Shown here piece by piece: positions 24,883 to 31,936 of a stretch of 40,598 nucleotides of DNA; positions within the stretch are counted from its first letter, which is position 1; the number at the start of each line of letters is the position of its first letter. Location of the stretch: NCBI GenBank assembly GCA_945877545.1, contig CAMCSO010000006.1, forward strand, positions 1-40,598, written 5' to 3'. A model generated the notes under the pieces. It saw nothing but the letters and a program-made list of their open reading frames with translations, had not been told where the DNA came from and did no database searches. Source of the stretch: Bifidobacterium breve (GTDB lineage: Bacteria; Actinomycetota; Actinomycetes; S36-B12). The position numbers were made by a program, and so were the translations under genes.

Positions 24883-25128
24883 ATGCTAGCAACCATTGAC
24901 GCGGGAGGTCGGGTGGTGGTGCCGAAGGACGTCCGTGAGCGCCTCGGCCTACGGCCAGGAATGCAGGTGCAGCTCACGGAAGTCGATGGGGCGCTGGAGA
25001 TCACCCCGATGGTCACCCCCATGTCAGTGGTCGAGCGCAGCGGCGTCATCGTTCTGGAGTCTGAGCGAACGATGCCGACGCTGACGGCCGATCAGGTTCG
25101 TGATGTGCAGGAGGCCACTCGCCGGTGA
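24883..25128 (+). CDS. vapB: AbrB/MazE-type antitoxin (module 2)
   Basis: 81 residues from ATG 24883. The N-terminal SpoVT-AbrB swapped-hairpin domain is clear: ATIDAGGRVVVPKDVRERLGLRPGMQVQL. The C-terminal 35 residues should neutralise the toxin. It overlaps the PIN toxin gene by 4 bases (GTGA). The longer open frame upstream runs back into the tRNA 3' end and has no supporting start. Placement 113 bases after tRNA-Arg is typical of accessory modules. Confidence 0.87.
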   Translation: MLATIDAGGRVVVPKDVRERLGLRPGMQVQLTEVDGALEITPMVTPMSVVERSGVIVLESERTMPTLTADQVRDVQEATRR

Positions 25129-25529
25129 TCGCGGTCGATACGAGTATCGCGATTGCCGCACTGCCCCCTTGGCATGACCGTCACGCCGACGCAGCAGACA
25201 CGTGCCGAGATGGGGCCGCGATCCCCGCGCACGCCCTGCTTGAGGCGTACGCAACGCTGACTCGCATGCCTGAACCTCTGCGCATCTCAGGGCACGTCGC
25301 GGCCGAGGCACTTGATAGGGCCTGGGAAGGCCGAACCCTCGTACCGCCGGCAGACCTCGCGGCCGGAATTCCACGCATCCTCGCTCGCGCTTCAGTGGTG
25401 GGCGGGAGCAGTTATGACGGTCTCGTCGCGCTGACCGCGCACGCGCACGAGCGAACGCTCATCTCACTTGATCTTCGAGCCGAGCGCACCTACCGCCTGC
25501 TGGGCATTGAGTATCGGCTGCTCACGTAG
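25125..25529 (+). CDS. vapC: VapC-type PIN-domain toxin (module 2)
   Basis: 134 residues from GTG 25125. PIN acidic residues: D5 (VDTSIAIAAL), E40 (ALLEAYATL), D98 (SSYDGLVALTA) and D116 (LISLDLRAERTY). Predicted RNA-cleaving toxin held inactive by the AbrB-type protein encoded immediately upstream and translationally coupled. Intact by length. Confidence 0.87.
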   Translation: MIAVDTSIAIAALPPWHDRHADAADTCRDGAAIPAHALLEAYATLTRMPEPLRISGHVAAEALDRAWEGRTLVPPADLAAGIPRILARASVVGGSSYDGLVALTAHAHERTLISLDLRAERTYRLLGIEYRLLT

Positions 25530-25816
25530 GCGGCCGCAGCGCAGAGCAATGCCGGGCGCTCCCAACGTCACGGCACTTACCTCGTCCGGGTACTACGGAG
25601 CGCAGTGGGCGCCTTCACCTGCTGGATCACAGACTGCTGCGTGATCGCCTTCTCGACATAAGCTTCGGCGCCGCAGACGATCGCTAGCGAAGCGACGAGC
25701 ATGACCGAGTTGAATTTCGAATTTACCCCGGTCAGTGCGATGCCGGTTTCCATCGCCTACATGGTGTTTACGCCGGAGAGATTTGCAGCCTGCCCTCCCA
25801 AGGTTGAGATGGCCGC
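25530..25816. other. Mostly non-coding stretch with a weak membrane-protein remnant
   Basis: Nothing convincing is complete here. On the minus strand 25577-25753 encodes up to 58 residues (METGIALTGVNSKFNSVMLV..) with one hydrophobic segment, directly preceded by a stop. No ribosome site is obvious. It may be the tail of a lost membrane protein. Confidence 0.25.
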
Positions 25817-26155
25817 CTACCAAAATGACACAGGCAATGCAGTGACCCCGCCACCGGTCTCCGACGAGTGCCTCACTAGCGTGCTGGTCGCCTTAACCAA
25901 CCTGGGAGACTTAACCAGACTGGAGTAAGTGCGCCCGCAATTGCGAAGGGCAACCACTGCGCGGCAACCGTTGGTCAGGTGTTGATCTTGCCTCGCAGGC
26001 GAAATGCTGCCGGTCCCACCCGACACAGGAGCCGACCCCAGGGTCAGAGTCACCCTCGCGACGCCAACGCTCTTCGCAGCATCAGAGACGGAAACACCTA
26101 GTGCGGCCAGAACGTCCTCCCGCAGGATGGCGCCCGGGTGCACCGGATTGTTCAT
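25817..26155 (-). pseudogene. higA: Degenerate HigA-type antitoxin gene
   Basis: ATG 26155 begins MNNPVHPGAILREDVLAALG, then VSDAAKSVGVARVTL, the classic HigA HTH start. After about residue 40 the homology breaks: the expected SRVLNGxAGISPxxALRLE section is replaced, and only a trace (ISPA) remains, so indels have scrambled the rest. The frame runs on to a stop at 25817 without family likeness. The start overlaps the higB remnant stop (ATGA), as in intact higBA operons. Confidence 0.75.
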
Positions 26156-26440
26156 GCTGTCCACACTCCTTCGTGGGAGTCCCGAGAGTCCACGAGTTCC
26201 ACATCACCATCAAGGAAAAGCAAGGCGACTCCCCAGTTGCCGCTCACCCACACTGACCAGTCATCAGCGGGCTTGCCGGACAACTGGTGGGTCCGGAAGC
26301 CCGGTATTTCGAGATCCCGCGGCCCCTCAGGGATGTCCAGAGCGGACAGGCTCCGTCGGAGCGTGGGCCGCCTGCACGCCCTTGATCGAGTCGCGTGCGT
26401 ACAGTGCCTACAGGCACTTGCGGCGGATGCTTACGATCAC
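26152..26440 (-). pseudogene. higB: Dead HigB-type toxin gene (nonsense plus frameshift)
   Basis: From GTG 26440 the translation reads VIVSIRRKCL, then a TAG stop at codon 11, then ALYARDSIKGVQAAHAPT. A one-base shift follows near 26365-26375, and then LRRSLSALDIPEGPRDLEIPGFRTHQL and GNWGVALLFLDGDVELVD to TGA 26152. This follows the RelE-fold HigB consensus (HKGL..L, GIQPAHAxxLRxxLxxLD, GNWRVTFRF, DVDY) along its full length. The conserved final D-Y-x-D-Y-H has decayed to DSRDSH. Toxin activity is not expected. Confidence 0.8.
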
Positions 26441-26447
26441 CACTGCA

Positions 26448-26468
26448 CTGTATTGCGATACGATACAG
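26448..26468. promoter_or_regulatory. Relic higBA operator
   Basis: CTGTAT and ATACAG form inverted ends of a 21-bp element, with TATCG repeated within, 8 bases upstream of the higB GTG on the minus strand. It is probably the old HigA binding site. Confidence 0.45.
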
Positions 26469-26530
26469 GGACTCGCGGATGGCGAGGATTCCTGTTGGAA
26501 AAACACAGGAACTGGGATGACCGCCTCTCA

Positions 26531-26561
26531 GGTTGGAGGTTCGAATTCTCCCGGGGCGCAC
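26531..26561 (+). repeat. Degenerate tRNA 3'-half, possible att remnant
   Basis: GGTTGGAGGTTCGAATTCTC followed by CCGGGGCGCAC resembles the 3' end of the tRNA-Arg gene at 24740-24770 (about 25 of 30 positions), including the T loop TTCGA and the acceptor end GGGCGCAC. The part upstream does not fold as a tRNA. It lies at the far side of the vapBC module 2/higBA segment and could be a worn attachment-site copy, or a fragment of another tRNA gene. Confidence 0.5.
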
Positions 26562-26629
26562 TGAGAATAGATGTGGGCAGGCAAGAAATGAGTGACGAAC
26601 TCGAACCCCCGTTAGCGTCCTATTAGCGC

Positions 26630-26635
26630 TACAAT
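26630..26635 (+). promoter_or_regulatory. -10 hexamer of leaderless vapBC module 3
   Basis: TACAAT lies 6 bases before ATG 26642. Two TTAGCG repeats just upstream (26612 and 26624) may be part of the operator. Confidence 0.55.
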
Positions 26636-26641
26636 TATTCC

Positions 26642-26935
26642 ATGGATGAGTCTACAACACGGGCGGTCGTCACCGTCGGCGTACGTGAGTTGAAGAACCA
26701 GCTGAGCAGCTATCTCGATCGGGTTAAGGCAGGCGAGGAGATCACCGTAACCGAGCACGGCCGCCCCATCGCCCGGCTCACGGCTACGGCGCCTGAGGTC
26801 GACCGAAGGGCGGCACTGATCGAGGCGGGCATCGTGCGCCCGGCGTCTGCCACTCGTCGGCGCCTACCGTCCAGGCGAGTGACGCTTGCTCCGGGCGAGC
26901 CGCTTGACGCGATCGTCACCCGACAGCGACAGTGA
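26642..26935 (+). CDS. vapB: Phd/YefM-type antitoxin (module 3)
   Basis: 97 residues from ATG 26642. The N-terminus VTVGVRELKNQLSSYLDRVKAGEEITVTEHGRPIARL-type sequence is the Phd/YefM DNA-binding fold. The Arg-rich C-terminal tail is the toxin-binding region. It overlaps the PIN toxin start by 4 bases (GTGA). Predicted to repress its own leaderless promoter together with the toxin. Confidence 0.9.
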   Translation: MDESTTRAVVTVGVRELKNQLSSYLDRVKAGEEITVTEHGRPIARLTATAPEVDRRAALIEAGIVRPASATRRRLPSRRVTLAPGEPLDAIVTRQRQ

Positions 26936-27369
26936 TCACCTACATCGACACGTCCGTTCTGCTCAAACTGCTCGTCGACGATGAAGTCGGCGCGGACGCT
27001 GCCCAGCGGTTATGGCTCGACTCGGACTTCGTGATGTGCGCAGAGATCGGCTACGCCGAAGCGCGTGCAGCGCTCGCGTCGGCACGTCGTGGTGGCCGGC
27101 TCGACGCCCGTGAATTGTCGACCGCGAAGGCCGAGCTCAACAGGCTCTGGGCGCAGGTCGACGTGGTGCCGGTGACCAACGAACTCGTCCTCGCCGCCGG
27201 GGACCTGGCCGAAGCTGAAGGACTGCGCGGCTACGACGCTGTCCACCTCGCCGCCGCGCTAGCCGGCCAGGCAACCGTGGTCGCCACCGCCGACAGCCAA
27301 CTTCTTGCGGCCGCGCAGCACCGCAAGCTCGACGTCTCCAACCCCCTCGAACATCGCGAGAACCCCTGA
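26932..27369 (+). CDS. vapC: VapC-type PIN-domain toxin (module 3)
   Basis: 145 residues from GTG 26932. PIN residues D6 (YIDTSVLLKLL), E38 or E43 (AEIGYAEARAAL), D102 (RGYDAVHLAAAL) and D121 (VVATADSQLL). Typical pairing of a Phd-like antitoxin with a PIN toxin. It appears intact. A 25-bp sequence found again near 32129 follows its stop. Confidence 0.9.
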   Translation: MITYIDTSVLLKLLVDDEVGADAAQRLWLDSDFVMCAEIGYAEARAALASARRGGRLDARELSTAKAELNRLWAQVDVVPVTNELVLAAGDLAEAEGLRGYDAVHLAAALAGQATVVATADSQLLAAAQHRKLDVSNPLEHRENP

Positions 27370-27383
27370 GTGCATGCACTTTA

Positions 27384-27408
27384 GGCCGCATGCAGATGGA
27401 CGGCGGGA
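27384..27408 (+). repeat. 25-bp dispersed direct repeat, copy A
   Basis: GGCCGCATGCAGATGGAC and the next 7 bases recur at 32129-32153 with one mismatch. It lies 15 bases after the vapC module 3 stop and just after the palindrome GTGCATGCAC. Possibly a recombination or insertion scar. Confidence 0.7.
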
Positions 27409-27441
27409 CCGTTTCTCACAATCGGCGATGTACAGAGCGGG

Positions 27442-27735
27442 GTGACACATGAGCAGGTGCGAGGTAAGTGCGACACCTGCCCAGTCAGGAGGGAGACCGA
27501 GGACCAAATCGCGGAAGACAACACGTCGGACGAGTTCGCCGGATTCATCCGAAGTGCGATGCAGTCGTTCGGGATAGACCCTGACGCATGGTTAGAGGAG
27601 CAAGACAGACTCGATCTTGAGCAGGCAGAGGGGCCTAACCGAACCATGCTCGCCCGCGCTCAACTTCCGGGAGCCCTGAGCGTCCGCAAATCTGGGCAAC
27701 CCTTGGATGAACCACCCCTTGTTGATGGGAACTGA
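27442..27735 (+). CDS. Hypothetical protein with CxxC motif
   Basis: 97 residues from GTG 27442, which lies 5 bases after TACAGA (possible -10, leaderless). The N-terminus has KCDTCPVR (CxxC); then comes an acidic helical stretch DEFAGFIRSAMQSFGIDPDAWLEEQDRLDLEQ. Composition and codon use look coding, but no family is recognised. It follows vapBC module 3 in the same direction and might be an accessory gene of the same insertion. Confidence 0.45.
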   Translation: MTHEQVRGKCDTCPVRRETEDQIAEDNTSDEFAGFIRSAMQSFGIDPDAWLEEQDRLDLEQAEGPNRTMLARAQLPGALSVRKSGQPLDEPPLVDGN

Positions 27736-28335
27736 GCACGCGACAAGGAAGTGGCCGTGCGCGTCGCCTCCTCGATATCCGCGGTGTTGTCGAGCATGCG
27801 CTAGGCCCAACATCGAGCATGCGCTACGGGCACGCGACTCGTCGACCGGGAGGTCGCCAACACCGAGTCCCTTTCGCGAGGAGTGTTCGGGCCTGAGGGT
27901 GAACCCGGTGGCGCCGGGTGAGGGTTTCAACAGGTTCCCTCAGGTAGGTGTTGGGGGTTGGCTAATATCCCCCGCATCGGTCGAACGCCCGAAAGCGAAC
28001 TTGCTAAGTACGAGTCGCCTCGGCCTGTATTGAAGTCGATAGCTCCGGCCATGAACCACAACGTACCGGCGTGCCTCAGCTACTTTGAGCGCGTGCCTGG
28101 GGTTGGTGCCTCAAACACTTTGAGCGCGTATCTGTTAGGCGGCTGATGGTGGAGGCCTGCCTGATGGAAGGCAAGATTGACTTGAGTGGGCGCTTTAAAG
28201 TCCCTAGCGCATATTCTCCATTTGTGCGGCGTACGCATCTTTCGGTGATTGCCAGGAGAGTACTGCCATGGGTCGGTTGTCGCCCCGTCGCCACATGCCA
28301 CAGTCCCACGTCAGGCATAACTCATCCCCACATGA
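27736..28335. other. 600-bp stretch without a supportable gene; short repeats
   Basis: Only short repeats stand out. CGAGCATGCGCTA occurs twice 23 bp apart (27791, 27814), and ACTTTGAGCGCGT occurs twice 36 bp apart (about 28081 and 28117) with the hairpin CTCAAA-CAC-TTTGAG between. Open frames here look like antisense shadows. Confidence 0.5.
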
Positions 28336-28654
28336 TCACCAAGGTAATCCGTCGCATCCCGTCAGGTGCAGTATCGCTTCCTCGACGCTGCTCGGGATCG
28401 GCTTGCGCATGATCCTGACCAGCACGACGAATCCGATTGACGGATCCTGAATCTGCGCGGAGTTGACTGGTAACGGCTAAACCGAAGCCAATGAATCCGT
28501 GGACGAACACTGCCGCGATCCCTACCCACATGCCTACTCTCGACATCGTGGGGTCGTTGAGTAGCGATCCCACCTTGACTCGCCCATCAACTGCCGAACT
28601 CAGCAGACGGTGAGGGAGTCCTGCGTGGCGACCGCCCCTAAAGTCCGCGTCCGC
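28336..28654 (-). pseudogene. Broken small membrane protein gene
   Basis: The frame open from 28654 carries HAGLPHRLLSSAVDGRV and a membrane segment MWVGIAAVFVHGFIGFGLAV. Near 28470 protein-like sequence moves to the next frame (DPSIGFVVLVRIMRKPIPSS) and ends TGA 28336. There is no good start codon, and a TAG lies directly upstream. It looks like a decayed gene of unknown family. Confidence 0.3.
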
Positions 28655-28813
28655 CTACCGTACGGTTTCGTCCCAAGATACTCGGGAAGGAAAGCCTCTG
28701 TGAGTTCTCGAAAGCCCCTATCATCAGTCTGAAGACGGAAGAGGGATTCACGTCGTTCGTAAGCGTAGACAGAGGCGATGTCACACGGTTCACGGCAGGC
28801 CGCTTCTTGGACG

Positions 28814-29026
28814 TCAATTCAATGAATCGCCATCCGCATCGGTGGCACCAACATCTTGGATGCCCCCGCCGTACGACCCAGCAGGCGGCGGTGGCACCAC
28901 CTTCAGTGCGTCGTCCTGCGTTGCGCCTGCTGGGGCGACAGGCTCAGGGGTCGAAGTGGTGCACCCCGCAACCGCAGCGGTGACGAACACCACCCCGACG
29001 GTCAGCAGTTTCAAGCGTGTTCTCAT
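28814..29026 (-). CDS. Small lipoprotein
   Basis: 70 residues from ATG 29026. Signal peptide MRTRLKLLTVGVVFVTAAVA with lipobox AVAG-C22. The short mature part (about 49 residues) is Pro-rich in the middle (VVPPPPAGSYGGGI) and ends DATDADGDS-like, acidic. Too short for a folded enzyme; perhaps a wall-spanning or surface peptide, or a truncated lipoprotein. No family recognised. Confidence 0.6.
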   Translation of the reverse strand: MRTRLKLLTVGVVFVTAAVAGCTTSTPEPVAPAGATQDDALKVVPPPPAGSYGGGIQDVGATDADGDSLN

Positions 29027-29368
29027 TGCATTCCCGATCTATAACGATGGGGACGCGAATCATCCTCATTCCTCTTCGACCAACGATAACCCGTAACAGT
29101 TCCGGGAAACAGTGAAAAGTTCAGCAGCGGCAAGCAGTTCCCATTCGACATACCGCACCGCAAGCCCGAGAAGACCTACGAAAGCGCCGCGGGTGGGCCG
29201 CCCGACCCGAAGCCACGCACTGCACTCAGGCCCAGCGGCACTTGCTTCCTCGTTGTCGGCCTCGACGACGCTTGCGCCGTCAGCGGCACGCTGCGCACCT
29301 CGACAAGTGCGACCGCGACCCCGACGCCCACGACCGAAACACCCCAGACAGTCCCCGGTCACCCGCCG
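29027..29368. other. Region without a supportable gene
   Basis: Open frames on both strands here are Arg/Pro-rich and look like artefacts of GC-rich sequence. No promoter, repeat or RNA was recognised. Confidence 0.4.
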
Positions 29369-29779
29369 GTGGACTTTGTAAGGGCATCCACCGCCCGCGA
29401 TTGGAGCGCCCATCCCACGCGCCGGACAGGTGATCGGACACGGGTACGGATCGCGACGGCCTGGATGATCACCCACGACCCCGGAGCGCGACTCGCCGAT
29501 ATCATTGACCCCGACCACAACGTGATTGCTGCAGTGCGGGTAGCCAGGGGTGGGAGTGGGCCCCGTCCAAACAGCGGATGTCGCGGGACCACAATCCCGA
29601 CCGCTGAGGACCTCATCGCGGCCTTGTTGGAATACGACCACGACCACGACCATGGTTGCGCTCTAATTGCTCTACATCGTCGAAAGGACACGCGTGAACC
29701 CCTCCCAGAGTGGCATCTCCGGTGTTGTCGTCGGCTCAACCGTGGGGCCCGAAGGCTCCGTACCCCTTTCAACCGCTGA
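29369..29779 (+). CDS. Small protein of an unrecognised paralogous family, copy 1
   Basis: Starts GTG 29369 (VDFV), matching the start of its paralogue at 30988 (MDFV). Shared features with that copy: W-M-I-T-H-DPGARLADIID followed by a V-x-V strand, then T-A-E-D-LIAALLEYDHD. The paralogue has WTISHTAGQRLAGIAD and DSLSAALIEYVQT. The region after about residue 97 overlaps the next gene and is probably an unconserved extension; the original protein may have been about 95 residues. Possibly a small alpha/beta domain. Function unknown. Confidence 0.5.
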   Translation: MDFVRASTARDWSAHPTRRTGDRTRVRIATAWMITHDPGARLADIIDPDHNVIAAVRVARGGSGPRPNSGCRGTTIPTAEDLIAALLEYDHDHDHGCALIALHRRKDTREPLPEWHLRCCRRLNRGARRLRTPFNR

Positions 29780-30290
29780 CGAATTACTCGAAGTGAGCCC
29801 CCGTCGGGCCCGACAATTCGCGGACGCCGACCGACTCGTCGTCGTTGACCACGGTCCGCCAATGCTTGTGTCTCACACGTCCGTCCGCGAAGTGTCCGAA
29901 GCCCGGTCGGAATCTGGTCAGACTGTCGCAGTCCGCACGTCTAAGTCGCTCCTGTCCGGTGACCTCGCCGCGGCTATCGACCTCATCCGAGACGAACACG
30001 CCGCGACCCTCGCCGCCCTCGACGCAAGATTGATGGACCTCGCAGCCCACCGCGACGCCCTCGCGGGACAGGTGAAGGATCTCCGGGCCGAGACTCGACG
30101 GGAGCGGGCCGAAGTTGAGCGACAACGGGCCGAAGTTGAACGGGAACGGGAGCGGGCAGACACCCTCGCGGCCGAAGTTGAGCGACAACGGGCCACGATG
30201 GAACGAGAGCGGGAGTGGGCCGACGCCCTCGCGGTCGAGGTCGATCGGCTCCGATCTGCTCCGAGGTTTTGGGGCCGGTCGAGACTCTGA
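29694..30290 (+). CDS. HTH plus coiled-coil DNA-binding protein
   Basis: 198 residues from GTG 29694, which has AAAGGA 6 bases upstream; the upstream in-frame start at 29667 lacks a site. Residues 25-66 (PLSTADELLEVSPRRARQFADADRLVVVDHG..LVSHTSVREV) resemble the excisionase/MerR-like HTH. Residues about 115-190 form a long charged coiled coil of ERAEVERQRAEVERERE-type repeats, coded by imperfect tandem DNA repeats. The layout recalls KfrA-like plasmid proteins and other actinobacterial accessory DNA-binding proteins, though direct homology is not shown. It lies between copies 1 and 3 of an unknown small-protein family. Confidence 0.65.
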   Translation: MNPSQSGISGVVVGSTVGPEGSVPLSTADELLEVSPRRARQFADADRLVVVDHGPPMLVSHTSVREVSEARSESGQTVAVRTSKSLLSGDLAAAIDLIRDEHAATLAALDARLMDLAAHRDALAGQVKDLRAETRRERAEVERQRAEVERERERADTLAAEVERQRATMEREREWADALAVEVDRLRSAPRFWGRSRL

Positions 30291-30329
30291 GACTCGACCA
30301 GCACGACCTCAACGACAAGGGCCGGGACC

Positions 30330-30538
30330 GTGACGCTGTGCCAGCACGCGTCAGGTTGGCTTCTCTCGCTCAGCGTCGGAGCCAAATACACCGAGGTGCT
30401 CACCCCGCCGAGGATTGGTACTTGCGCGAATGGGCACCGGCCGGCGGGGCCGCCGAAGTTACCGACCTCATGGCCGCACTTGTCGAGTTCGTCGAGGTCA
30501 ACGCGAAACTGCTTGGACTGCCCGGACTCCAGGCGTAG
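30330..30538 (+). pseudogene. Small-protein family, copy 3 (frameshifted)
   Basis: From GTG 30330 the frame reads VTLCQHASGWLLSLSVGAKY and continues TEVLTPPRIG, comparable to the W-x-I-x-H..G-x-RLAxI block of copies 1 and 2. After about 30415 likeness passes to another frame, LREWAPAGGAAEVTDLMAAL followed by VEFVE, comparable to the C-terminal LxAALxEY block, to TAG 30538. One single-base shift joins them. It is probably a dead copy. Confidence 0.45.
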
Positions 30539-30701
30539 GAGTCGGCCCCGCCCAGTAGTGTGGTTCGGGCTCCCCGAAATTGGGCCATTCGTGAGGGGTC
30601 GGTGCACACCCCCATGAACGTCACGATGTACTCCCCCGAGACGAACGGACGGCCCAGACATCCGACGGGCGTAGGGAGCGTGAGAGCGGCTCAGGTTTCC
30701 A

Positions 30702-30731
30702 CCCATGTGGGGGGTAAGTCCCCATGTGGGG
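30702..30731. repeat. Twin palindromic repeats CCCATGTGGGG
   Basis: CCCATGTGGGG occurs at 30702-30712 and 30721-30731, each nearly palindromic. Together they could fold or form a two-site operator upstream of copy 2 of the small-protein family. No T-run follows. Confidence 0.55.
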
Positions 30732-30851
30732 ACAGCCCCGACATGGCAAAAGTTCTAAAATTACGCGATGCGCGCGAAATTGACGGGGTGTCGCGTCGGT
30801 CAGTAGCCGCGCAGTTTGACCCTGCCCCCCATGTTTCTGGCACTGGGCAGA

Positions 30852-30875
30852 CCTGCGGAAGGTTGCCCCTCGCGT
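30852..30875 (+). repeat. 24-bp direct repeat, partner of 31135-31158
   Basis: CCTGCGGAAGGTTGCCCCTC and the next 4 bases match 31135-31158 with one mismatch. The second copy lies inside the coding region of small-protein copy 2, so this is likely a fragment of another decayed copy. Confidence 0.65.
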
Positions 30876-30987
30876 CAGCAGTAACGGGTACGCTGACTTT
30901 CTGCAGATTACTGCCTGTGCACATATCCCAAGGACTGGCCAGTTTCTGCTCCCAGTCGCTGAGCAGTTCAGGAATGAGGAGGACCCA

Positions 30988-31236
30988 ATGGACTTTGTCG
31001 CCACTCGCACGGGAGAGACCACCACTGTCGTGCACGCTGACCGCTGGACCATTAGCCACACGGCAGGCCAGAGACTCGCAGGCATTGCCGACACGGAAGG
31101 GCAACTAATCGACTTGGTGCAAGTAGAGGACTGGCCTGCGGAAGGTGGCCCCTCGCGTGCAGTGGGGTCAGCCACTGCGACAGTTGACAGTCTGAGCGCT
31201 GCACTAATCGAGTACGTCCAGACTCATAGCACCTAA
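30988..31236 (+). CDS. Small protein of an unrecognised paralogous family, copy 2
   Basis: 82 residues from ATG 30988 with a strong ribosome site (GAGGAGG, 5 bases upstream). This is the best-preserved member: MDFVATRTGETTTVVHADRW, then TISHTAGQRLAGIADTEG, then a variable middle, then DSLSAALIEYVQTHST. It probably forms a compact beta-alpha fold; no signal peptide, membrane segment or catalytic motif is seen. Three copies occur within 2 kb around an HTH/coiled-coil gene, suggesting duplication inside an accessory element. Function unknown. Confidence 0.65.
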   Translation: MDFVATRTGETTTVVHADRWTISHTAGQRLAGIADTEGQLIDLVQVEDWPAEGGPSRAVGSATATVDSLSAALIEYVQTHST

Positions 31237-31462
31237 CCGTGCACGGCCAGCGGATCTAACGAGGGGGCCTCTCGCTCCTAGCCCTCAATTCATCGAAGAC
31301 TGATGTAGGCCCAGTCCTCGCACTGGCCCCCAGTCCATGCCTGGCCATAGGTGTAAGCCGTAGCAGTGCACGCATCGGTGCGTCCAGTTGTCGTAGGGCC
31401 ACGCGATCGCGCCACGTCCCTGTCGCAGGATGAGCCGGACTCAAATGGCGGGTCCGACCGTC

Positions 31463-31936
31463 CTAAGCCGCTTGGATGTTTGACGCCTGCTTGCCCTTTG
31501 CCCCATTCGTTATTTCAAACGTAACCCTCTCCCCCTCCTTTAGCGTTTTGAAGCCCGGCATGTTGATCGCGGAGAAATGAACGAATACGTCCTCGCCGCC
31601 CTCATCGGGGGTGATGAAGCCAAAGCCCTTCGAGTCGTTGAACCACTTCACGGTTCCCATCGCCCCCTTGACGTTGCTGGGCTCGCCGACCGTCTCCTTG
31701 CACGAGGACTGCTCACCCTCGCAGGTACATGTCGTCTTCGTTCCGTCGTTCTCGCAGGTCCACACCTCAACTACTTGATCGGCTGTTCCCTCGGACGGCG
31801 CAGGTGCCGACACCGCAGGAGCAGCAGCGACCGCTGGGTCGGCTGCCGTCGTGCTGGAGCCGCAGCCGGACAGGAGCAGCGCCCCCGCCGCAGCGAGGCT
31901 GATCGCTAGGGCCGAGACCCTCTTCATTGAGCGCAT
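31463..31936 (-). CDS. Exported lipoprotein with a C-terminal cold-shock domain
   Basis: 157 residues from ATG 31936 (AGAGGA 8-9 bases upstream); ATG 31927 is an alternative. Residues 1-24 are a lipoprotein signal ([21 protein letters not shown] then C25). Residues 26-55 are an Ala/Pro/Ser linker. Residues 58-80 hold four cysteines (C61, C70, C72, C79) that could form two disulfides. Residues 93-157 are a complete cold-shock domain, [15 protein letters not shown], with RNP1 KGFGFI (103-108) and RNP2 VFVHF (117-121). CspA proteins are normally cytoplasmic RNA/DNA chaperones of about 67 residues. Here one continuous frame adds an export signal, so a surface nucleic-acid-binding role is inferred. 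All key aromatics are kept. Confidence 0.85.
   Translation of the reverse strand: MRSMKRVSALAISLAAAGALLLSGCGSSTTAADPAVAAAPAVSAPAPSEGTADQVVEVWTCENDGTKTTCTCEGEQSSCKETVGEPSNVKGAMGTVKWFNDSKGFGFITPDEGGEDVFVHFSAINMPGFKTLKEGERVTFEITNGAKGKQASNIQAA

Noticed and set aside
28134-28140. GTTAGGC matching the attC core GTTRRRY, raising the idea of an integron cassette array
   Set aside because: No matching RYYYAAC partner at a proper distance, no integrase gene, and the genes lie on both strands rather than in one direction.
28644-28840. Plus-strand frame with protein-like LKTEEGFTSFVSVDRGDVTR
   Set aside because: It has no usable start codon, follows a stop directly, and runs antisense into the small lipoprotein gene. 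Too weak to call.
29066-29653. Minus-strand 195-residue frame opposite small-protein copy 1
   Set aside because: Composition is shadow-like, and copy 1 on the plus strand is supported by its paralogue at 30988.
31256-31444. Minus-strand 62-residue frame ending SVFDELRARSERPPR
   Set aside because: Only a TTG start without a ribosome site, Arg-rich composition as expected for chance frames in GC-rich DNA, and no recognisable motif.
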